Source of the DNA: Bacteroidales bacterium
GTDB taxonomy: Bacteria; Bacteroidota; Bacteroidia; Bacteroidales; UBA932
Length of the DNA: 7,487 nt
NCBI GenBank assembly: GCA_017472115.1
Contig: JAFUQW010000143.1
Location: 1-7,487, forward strand
Direction: 5' to 3'
Positions 1-4,593 of the stretch are shown here, one piece after another. Made by a program: the position numbers and the translations under genes. The notes below the pieces were generated by a model. The model did no database searches, had not been told where the DNA came from, and saw only the letters and a program-made list of their open reading frames with translations. Within the stretch, counting starts at the first letter, position 1; every line of letters starts with the position of its first letter.

Positions 1-579
1 ATCATTGAATCGTTATATCCTGAACTCAAGTCACCGGATAAGAAGGTTGTCTGGCTTGAGAAGAATGGGTATATTATAAGATTAAAGAGAGGTCTTTATG
101 TGGTCAATCCGGAACATTCTGGAAAGACCCTTTCGAGTGAGTTGATTGCCAATCATCTCTATGCGCCTTCGTATATCTCGATGTCAACTGCATTGCGATA
201 CTATGGACTTATCCCTGAAACTGTATATGTCCATCAGTCGATGACTGTCAAGCACTCCCGTAGCTTTCAAACTCCAATCGGCAGTTATGACTACAAGTAT
301 ATCTCAAGGGAGGCCTTTCCGATAGGGGTGGAAAGTATCCACAAGGGTGGCTACGCATTCCTTATGGCATCTCCCGAAAAGGCTTTGTGTGATTTGATCG
401 CCAACTCCTCAAAGGTCAATCTCCGCTATATGAAGGATGTGGAGATATACCTTGAGCAAGATATCCGTATGGATATGGATGGGTTTTATAAGATGGATGC
501 GGCCATATTTGAAGATTATATCAAAGTAGGCAAAAAGGCTGATTCAATTTCGACACTTTTAAAATTCCTGAGACGATGA
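1..579 (+). CDS. AbiEi-family antitoxin / transcriptional regulator (5'-truncated by window edge)
   Basis: The frame is open from base 1, so the true start lies upstream; 192 residues are visible, and I estimate only some 10-20 are missing. AbiEi proteins are the antitoxin and autorepressor of type IV AbiE toxin-antitoxin systems. They have an N-terminal winged helix for operator DNA and a C-terminal domain that counteracts the toxin. Visible here are the end of the winged helix (KNGYIIRLKRGLYVV, about residues 22-36 of the visible part), then the family-typical PSYISMSTALRYYGLIPE block and ASPEKALCDLI further on. A GTG at position 100 is a poor start because it would cut off the winged-helix segment. 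The stop codon overlaps the start of the toxin gene (ATGA, 576-579), so the two are probably translationally coupled. Family assignment is from remembered motifs. The promoter and any operator are outside the window. Confidence 0.85.
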   Translation: MIESLYPELKSPDKKVVWLEKNGYIIRLKRGLYVVNPEHSGKTLSSELIANHLYAPSYISMSTALRYYGLIPETVYVHQSMTVKHSRSFQTPIGSYDYKYISREAFPIGVESIHKGGYAFLMASPEKALCDLIANSSKVNLRYMKDVEIYLEQDIRMDMDGFYKMDAAIFEDYIKVGKKADSISTLLKFLRR

Positions 580-1403
580 AGAATGAGATATTTGATAATA
601 TGTTATCCCGTTATGATCTGACGACGGAACAGCATAAAAGAAATGCTATATTTGAAGTTAACCAGCAGGTGATACTTGCCGGTTTGTATGCGGGAGGTTT
701 TTTCGAGGAAGCGGCATTCTATGGTGGTACTTGCCTGAGGATCTTTCATGGACTGCAGCGTTTCAGTGAGGATATGGATTTCTCGTTGCTTACGCCAGAT
801 GATAATTTCGATTTCACGAAATACTTCCCTGCGATTATAGATGCATTCGCTTTGGTAGGCCGTGAGGTTGAAATAACGAAAAAGGATAAAAAGAATTTTG
901 GAAAGGTGGAATCGGCATTTCTCAAGGATAACACAGATGTATATGATGTGATATTTCAGACAGAGAAGTCAATTAAAATAAAGATTGAAGTGGATACTTG
1001 TCCGCCATTGAATTTCAAGACAGAACAGAAGCTGTTGCTTCAGCCACATTCATTCATGATTCGTTGCTTCACACTTCCAGATCTCTTTGCCGGCAAGATG
1101 CACGCATTAGTATATCGTACCTGGAAAAATAGAGTAAAAGGACGTGATTGGTATGACTTTGAATGGTATGTGCGTCATAATGTGCCCCTTGATTTCACCC
1201 ATTTGGCAGAACGCTGCAGGCAGTTCAATAATGAGGAAATCACTCCAGAACTATTTAAAGAGAAGCTCATTGAACGTCTATCGACTGCTGATATAAAGCA
1301 GGTAAAGGCAGATGTTCTGCCGTTCGTGCGCAATCCGAAAGAGTTGGATATCTGGTCGAATGACTATTTTGTGCAGTTGGCGGAGATGGTGAGAATGGAA
1401 TAA
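576..1403 (+). CDS. AbiEii-family nucleotidyltransferase toxin
   Basis: A 275-residue protein of the AbiEii/AbiGii toxin family, DNA polymerase beta-like nucleotidyltransferases of type IV toxin-antitoxin systems. Relatives such as mycobacterial MenT enzymes add nucleotides to the tRNA acceptor end and block translation; AbiE systems can give abortive-infection phage resistance. The nucleotidyltransferase signature is intact: GGT at 50-52, then RFSEDMDFS at 62-70 with metal-binding D66 and D68. A third acidic position is probably E138 or D140 in KIEVD. The downstream family block is also present: GKMHAL with K174, then KGRDWYDFEWY with R190, D191 and D194. No key residue appears to be missing, so the toxin is probably functional. 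It starts inside the antitoxin stop codon. No gene follows on this strand; the next gene, mnmE, converges on it. The substrate cannot be read from the sequence. Confidence 0.9.
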   Translation: MKNEIFDNMLSRYDLTTEQHKRNAIFEVNQQVILAGLYAGGFFEEAAFYGGTCLRIFHGLQRFSEDMDFSLLTPDDNFDFTKYFPAIIDAFALVGREVEITKKDKKNFGKVESAFLKDNTDVYDVIFQTEKSIKIKIEVDTCPPLNFKTEQKLLLQPHSFMIRCFTLPDLFAGKMHALVYRTWKNRVKGRDWYDFEWYVRHNVPLDFTHLAERCRQFNNEEITPELFKEKLIERLSTADIKQVKADVLPFVRNPKELDIWSNDYFVQLAEMVRME

Positions 1404-1426
1404 GCAATATTTGATGCCATGATAAG

Positions 1427-1464
1427 AAGCAGGACCTATCATTGATTGCTCCTGCTTTATTCTT
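1427..1464. terminator. Probable bidirectional intrinsic terminator between the AbiE pair and mnmE
   Basis: A perfect 8-bp inverted repeat, AAGCAGGA (1427-1434) and TCCTGCTT (1450-1457), has a 15-base loop. On the + strand it is followed by TATTCTTAAT, and on the - strand by CTTATC, so it can serve both convergent transcripts. The T tracts are interrupted, so strength is uncertain. A second perfect 9-bp A/T-rich inverted repeat, TTTATTCTT (1456-1464) and AAGAATAAA (1473-1481), overlaps its 3' arm by two bases, so both cannot form fully at once. Confidence 0.6.
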
Positions 1465-1484
1465 AATCGGTCAAGAATAAAATG

Positions 1485-2933
1485 CTATTTCCCGATGCAA
1501 AAATTAGCAAAGATATTTCCCAGCACCTCATCAGTCGAGATTTCGCCCACGATTGAGCCGATGTGGTAGATGGCCTCGCGGATATCCTGGGCTGCGAGGT
1601 CGGTAGGGAGGCCGGAGGCGAGCCCGTCGCGGACGCGGAGGAGGGAAGTACGTGAGTCGGTGAGGGCCTGGTCATGGCGCTGGTTGGTGACTAAGGTCTC
1701 CTCTCCGCTGCCTATCAGATTTTTCTGGCTTTCGGCCAGAATATGGCGGACTTTATCGATACCGTGTCCGGTTTTGGCAGAGATTGTCGCTACTTCGATC
1801 TTTTTACCACGATTCGTTGTGTTCTTAGTGTTAACCACCTCTTCATCAGCGATAGAAACAATAAAGTTTTCCAAAATAACATTTTTGTTATCCTGAGAAA
1901 CATCCGACTTGTTGAGTAAAAATATCAATATCTGAGTCGAAAGATCCACTTTTCCCATGATGTCTCGGATCATGGAGAAATTTTCTTCATCATCACGGGT
2001 GAGATCGACCATTCCAAGTACGATCGAAGCCTCGGAAATCTTGCGGAAAGTCCTTTCGATTCCGATCCGCTCTACTGCTTCACTGGTCTCACGGATGCCC
2101 GCTGTGTCGATGAATCGGAAAAGCACACCCGCAATGTTGAGAGTCTCTTCGATAGTATCGCGAGTCGTGCCGTGTACATCGGAAACTATGGCTCGCTCTT
2201 CGCCGAGGAGAGCATTGAGAAGGGTGCTTTTTCCTGTGTTTGTCGCTCCTGCGATGGCTACAGGGACTCCATTCTTAATGGCATTTCCGAGACGGAAGGA
2301 GTCAATGAGGCGGGTGACATGGGAAATGATTTCCGACAGGAGTGCATCCAGCCTGCTGCGGTCTGCAAATTCCACTTCCTCTTCGCTGAAATCCAGTTCA
2401 AGTTCCATCAGCGACACTATTTCGAGGAGTTCGGCCCTCATGCCTCGAAGTTCTGATGAAAATCCGCCTTTCATCTGTTTGAAGGCAACTTTGTGGGCAG
2501 CAGCATTCTGTGATGCTATTACATCTGCAACCGCTTCCGCCTGTGCAAGGTCCATCTTGCCGTTCAGAAATGCTCTTTGGGTGAACTCTCCGGGTTCAGC
2601 AGCACGTGCTCCCGCTTCAGACAGCAATGACATGATTGAAGAAACGATATACGAAGATGCATGACAAGAAATCTCGACAGAATCTTCACCTGTATATGAG
2701 TGCGGTGCACGGAATATGCTCACGACCACTTCATCGATCAGATCTTCACCAGACCTGACTGTGCCGAACTTCATCGTGTAGCCCGCGGAATCCGCGACCG
2801 CCCCTTTCTTGAAGCAGACGACCTTGTCAGCCACAGCAAAAGCCTCAGGGCCGCTTACTCTGATTACGGAAATGGCTCCGGTTCCGGGCACCGTTGCAGG
2901 TGCACAAATCGTATCCTCGTTTCTTATGTACAT
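1485..2933 (-). CDS. mnmE: tRNA uridine-5-carboxymethylaminomethyl(34) synthesis GTPase MnmE
   Basis: MnmE (TrmE), complete at 482 residues against 454 in E. coli. With MnmG it installs the carboxymethylaminomethyl group on wobble U34 of certain tRNAs, using a folate-bound one-carbon unit; GTP hydrolysis is potassium-stimulated. The N-terminal folate-binding domain starts MYIRNEDTICAPAT and includes GEFTQRAFLNGKMDLAQAEA (115-134). A helical domain follows, with an inserted G domain: GATNTGKS (G1, 229-236), TTRD (G2, 256-259), DTAG (G3, 276-279), NKSD (G4, 341-344) and SAK (G5, 385-387). The protein ends FCIGK with the conserved catalytic cysteine C479. The extra length is mostly between G4 and G5, a stretch about 20 residues longer than in E. 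coli and rich in Asn/Thr/Lys. The usual neighbour mnmG is absent. The gene faces the AbiE pair tail to tail and diverges from carA. Confidence 0.97.
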   Translation of the reverse strand: MYIRNEDTICAPATVPGTGAISVIRVSGPEAFAVADKVVCFKKGAVADSAGYTMKFGTVRSGEDLIDEVVVSIFRAPHSYTGEDSVEISCHASSYIVSSIMSLLSEAGARAAEPGEFTQRAFLNGKMDLAQAEAVADVIASQNAAAHKVAFKQMKGGFSSELRGMRAELLEIVSLMELELDFSEEEVEFADRSRLDALLSEIISHVTRLIDSFRLGNAIKNGVPVAIAGATNTGKSTLLNALLGEERAIVSDVHGTTRDTIEETLNIAGVLFRFIDTAGIRETSEAVERIGIERTFRKISEASIVLGMVDLTRDDEENFSMIRDIMGKVDLSTQILIFLLNKSDVSQDNKNVILENFIVSIADEEVVNTKNTTNRGKKIEVATISAKTGHGIDKVRHILAESQKNLIGSGEETLVTNQRHDQALTDSRTSLLRVRDGLASGLPTDLAAQDIREAIYHIGSIVGEISTDEVLGNIFANFCIGK

Positions 2934-2956
2934 TATAACTCTATCTTAAAGTTGAT

Positions 2957-3092
2957 TCTGTCCACGAAAAAGCATTATTCTATGGACAAACTCATAAAAA
3001 CTCCCTGTATTTCCATGAAAAGGCCTGTTTCCATGGAGAAACGGCTCAAAACCACTCCTTTATCCATAAATGAGACACATTCTGTGGACAAA
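2957..3092 (-). repeat. Three degenerate 51-base tandem units, each a potential stem-loop, in the predicted mnmE leader
   Basis: On the - strand each unit places a UUUGUCCA-like arm before a UGGA-containing arm. The arms, in + coordinates, are 3085-3092 with 3059-3066; 3032-3037 with 3012-3017 (CATGGA and TCCATG); and 2982-2990 with 2957-2965. Equivalent positions are offset by exactly 51 bases (2990, 3041, 3092). Loops are about 14-18 bases. At three stem positions the - strand RNA forms G-U pairs where a + strand RNA would have A-C mismatches, so the structure is better on the mnmE-sense strand. The array lies just upstream of mnmE. Function is unknown; candidates are a regulatory leader, a protein-binding array or a dispersed intergenic repeat. 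Confidence 0.6.
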
Positions 3093-3152
3093 CATCTGTA
3101 AGCCGCAGTCCGTCATACCATATAAAATCAGGCTCTTCATCTTCCAACGGTG

Positions 3153-3184
3153 CAAAATTACCATAAATGGTAAAGAAACAGAAA
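3153..3184 (-). promoter_or_regulatory. Candidate mnmE promoter
   Basis: Read on the - strand, 3160 down to 3153 is TAATTTTG, an exact match to the Bacteroidota -7 box TAnnTTTG, followed by CA as is common. TTTCTG (3184 down to 3179) lies 18 bases upstream and is an imperfect -33 element. Transcription would begin near 3145 and give mnmE a leader of about 210 bases containing the 51-base repeat array. The -7 box is convincing and the -33 element is weak. Confidence 0.5.
3158..3173. promoter_or_regulatory. Inverted repeat between divergent promoters, possible operator
   Basis: TTACCAT and ATGGTAA are perfect 7-bp arms separated by AA. The element overlaps the distal edge of the mnmE -7 box and sits 16 bases before the carA-side -33 element, a natural place for a dimeric regulator to affect one or both promoters. 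No regulator gene is adjacent, and I do not recognise the motif as a known operator. Confidence 0.4.
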
Positions 3185-3189
3185 TTTAA

Positions 3190-3222
3190 TTTGGGGAAAT
3201 CGTCTAAAAATAATTATCTTCG
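3190..3222 (+). promoter_or_regulatory. Promoter for the carAB transcript
   Basis: TTTG (3190-3193) and TATCTTCG (3215-3222) are separated by 21 bases. This matches the Bacteroidota sigma-factor consensus TTTG, about 19-21 bases, TAnnTTTG, except for one C in the -7 box. The surroundings are A+T-rich. Transcription would start around 3228, leaving a leader of about 200 bases before carA that contains a short reading frame and a terminator-like hairpin. Confidence 0.65.
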
Positions 3223-3246
3223 CAGGAATTTAAACGGGAAAACGCT

Positions 3247-3354
3247 ATGTGTAAACGATCAGCCATCGGTACATATTTCAGAGTGAACGCATTACAAGAT
3301 AATGCACAGTCTCCTGTTTTCTCAAACATTATTATTGTCGGCCATTTTCTTTAA
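3247..3354 (+). CDS. Putative 35-residue leader peptide upstream of carA
   Basis: An ATG-initiated frame of 35 codons begins about 19 bases after the predicted transcription start and ends with TAA at 3352-3354, inside the loop of the hairpin at 3339-3367. The peptide starts MCKRSAIGTYF and ends NIIIVGHFL. It has no signal peptide or recognised domain. A ribosome translating it to the end would cover the 5' arm of the hairpin and prevent it forming, the geometry used by the E. coli pyrBI leader. It has only two or three Arg/Lys-type codons near the start and no run of Arg codons, so arginine-starvation attenuation is less likely than coupling to nucleotide-dependent RNA polymerase pausing. 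T-rich stretches such as GTTTTCTC (3315-3322) precede the hairpin. There is no Shine-Dalgarno sequence, which is normal in this phylum. Coding status is inferred from position alone. Confidence 0.45.
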   Translation: MCKRSAIGTYFRVNALQDNAQSPVFSNIIIVGHFL

Positions 3355-3375
3355 TCGGAATTGGTCGCTTTTTTT
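3339..3375 (+). terminator. Intrinsic terminator / probable attenuator in the carA leader
   Basis: Bases 3339-3349 (CGGCCATTTTC) pair with 3357-3367 (GGAATTGGTCG) to give an 11-position stem with one U-U mismatch and two G-U pairs, closing a 7-base loop. It is followed by C and then seven T's (3369-3375). This is a good intrinsic terminator, yet it lies downstream of the only clear + strand promoter and 52 bases upstream of carA, with no other gene for it to end. That position favours attenuation over simple termination. Confidence 0.65.
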
Positions 3376-3427
3376 ATATTCATGACAAGACATAACGGAT
3401 TGAAATTAATATAACAGATATATAAAA

Positions 3428-4537
3428 ATGAAACTTAAAGCAACACTTCGTCTGGAAAACGGCATGGAATTCCATGGATGGTCTTTCGGCAGCACTCAGG
3501 CAGTCAGCGGTGAAGTCGTATTCAACACTTCGATGGCCGGTTACCCCGAGCAGCTGACAGATCCAACCTACAACGGCCAGCTCCTATGCCTTACCTATCC
3601 TCTTATCGGCAATTATGGTGTCCCTTCAGAAGAACTCATGGCTGAAAGCCTTTCAAGGAATCTTGAATCGGAAAGGATACATCCGCAGGGCCTTATCGTG
3701 TTCGACTATTGCGAAGATTACAGCAACTGGGAAGCGGTAAAGAGCCTCGACACATGGATGAAAGAACAGAATCTCCCCGGCATCTATGGAATCGACACCA
3801 GAGAGCTCACCAAGATCCTCCGCGACAAGGGAAGCATGAAGGGTTGCATCATTCCGGAGGGAGCTTCAGAGCCGGCACCGGCAGAAGCCCCTTCTCCAAG
3901 ATTCGTTTCATGCAAGGAACCGATCACATATAAGGCTCGTCCGGCACAGGATGTGGAGAATCCTAACGGAAGCAAGGTAGCCGTGACAGACGGGAAAAGG
4001 GTAGTGCTTGTTGACTGCGGCGTAAGGCACAGCATCATCCGCAACCTCATCGCAAGGGGAGCGGAAGTGGTCAGAGTTCCATATGACTATGACTTTACCG
4101 ATATGGAGTATGATGGAGTCTATGTCTCAAACGGTCCGGGATGTCTCTGCAATTATGAAGCTACTGTCGAAATCCTTAAGAAAGTCCTTGTCGGAAACAA
4201 GCCTGTCATTGGTCTTGGAACAGGTTATCATCTCATCGCCAAGGCGGCCGGTTGCGAAATGCTCAGGCTTGAACATCCGCACAGAAGCGCCAACCAGCCT
4301 GTAAGAAAGGACGGAACCTATCGTTCATACATTACATCACAGAATGTATATCGCACCATCAGGCCGGAATCCATTCCATCTGACTGGGAAGTGTATTTCA
4401 CCAATCTCAATGACGGCACGGTTGACGGCATCCGTCACAAGAGCAAGCCGTTTGCAGGCACCCAGTTTGACACTCAGGTGTGTGTAGGCCTCACCGAAAA
4501 CGTAACCCCGATGGATGAATTCATATCAAAATTATAA
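3428..4537 (+). CDS. carA: Carbamoyl-phosphate synthetase small subunit with degenerate glutaminase active site
   Basis: At 369 residues this has the normal CarA length (E. coli 382) and both domains. The N-terminal domain (about 1-145) is well conserved: GEVVFNTSMAGYPEQLTDP (28-46), TYPLIGNYGV (56-65) and GIDTRELTKILRDKGSMKGC (121-140). After a Pro/Ala-rich linker comes a class I glutamine amidotransferase domain (about 190-365) with VLVDCG, SNGPG (234-238) and HRSANQPV (285-292). CarA normally cleaves glutamine and passes ammonia to CarB. Here the nucleophile motif GICLGHQ is GLGTGYH (262-268), so Cys is Gly264. The QFHPE motif is QFDTQ (346-350), so His and Glu are Asp348 and Gln350. AQNHGF is SQNVYR. 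Glutamine hydrolysis is therefore very unlikely. The frame is intact, so it is not a decayed pseudogene; it may act as a structural or regulatory partner. carB follows after 56 bases. Confidence 0.93.
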   Translation: MKLKATLRLENGMEFHGWSFGSTQAVSGEVVFNTSMAGYPEQLTDPTYNGQLLCLTYPLIGNYGVPSEELMAESLSRNLESERIHPQGLIVFDYCEDYSNWEAVKSLDTWMKEQNLPGIYGIDTRELTKILRDKGSMKGCIIPEGASEPAPAEAPSPRFVSCKEPITYKARPAQDVENPNGSKVAVTDGKRVVLVDCGVRHSIIRNLIARGAEVVRVPYDYDFTDMEYDGVYVSNGPGCLCNYEATVEILKKVLVGNKPVIGLGTGYHLIAKAAGCEMLRLEHPHRSANQPVRKDGTYRSYITSQNVYRTIRPESIPSDWEVYFTNLNDGTVDGIRHKSKPFAGTQFDTQVCVGLTENVTPMDEFISKL

Positions 4538-4593
4538 TTGATGATGGCTTGTAGATGGTTGTAAAGCATCGACAAACCGCAAACGGATGAATT
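4538..4593 (+). other. carA-carB intergenic spacer
   Basis: This 56-base gap has no promoter box or terminator that I can see, so carA and carB are probably co-transcribed. A small imperfect hairpin is possible, GGTTGT (4557-4562) with ACAAACC (4572-4578), one base bulged. No Shine-Dalgarno sequence precedes the carB start. An in-frame TGA at 4588-4590 makes the ATG at 4594 the earliest possible start. Confidence 0.6.

Noticed and set aside
100..579. GTG at 100 as the start of the first gene
   Set aside because: The frame is open back to base 1, and the upstream residues complete the winged-helix segment expected of AbiEi. The gene starts before the window.
1957..2664. 235-codon + strand open frame within mnmE
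   Set aside because: It lies entirely antisense to mnmE, is Ser/Arg-rich low-complexity, and is explained by codon bias of the real gene.
2959..3091. Cluster of DnaA-box-like nonamers (TTATCCATA at 3060-3068, TTGTCCACA and TTGTCCATA on the - strand) as a possible replication origin
   Set aside because: Each differs from TTATCCACA by one or two bases, and they are explained by the 51-base repeat. No dnaA, dnaN or other origin genes are nearby. The mnmE-origin link of other bacteria does not apply without mnmG, yidC or rnpA. GC-skew analysis of the genome would settle it.
2957..3092. CRISPR array
   Set aside because: The units are degenerate, with no identical repeats alternating with unrelated spacers, and no cas genes are present.
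2700..3101. 133-codon + strand open frame
   Set aside because: Its first half is antisense to the conserved 5' end of mnmE and resembles nothing. Only the repeat-encoded tail is notable, and it is treated separately.
3428..4537. carA as a pseudogene
   Set aside because: The frame is intact and full length, the N-terminal domain is highly conserved, and it sits in an operon with an intact carB. Changes are concentrated at the glutaminase site, suggesting altered function rather than decay.
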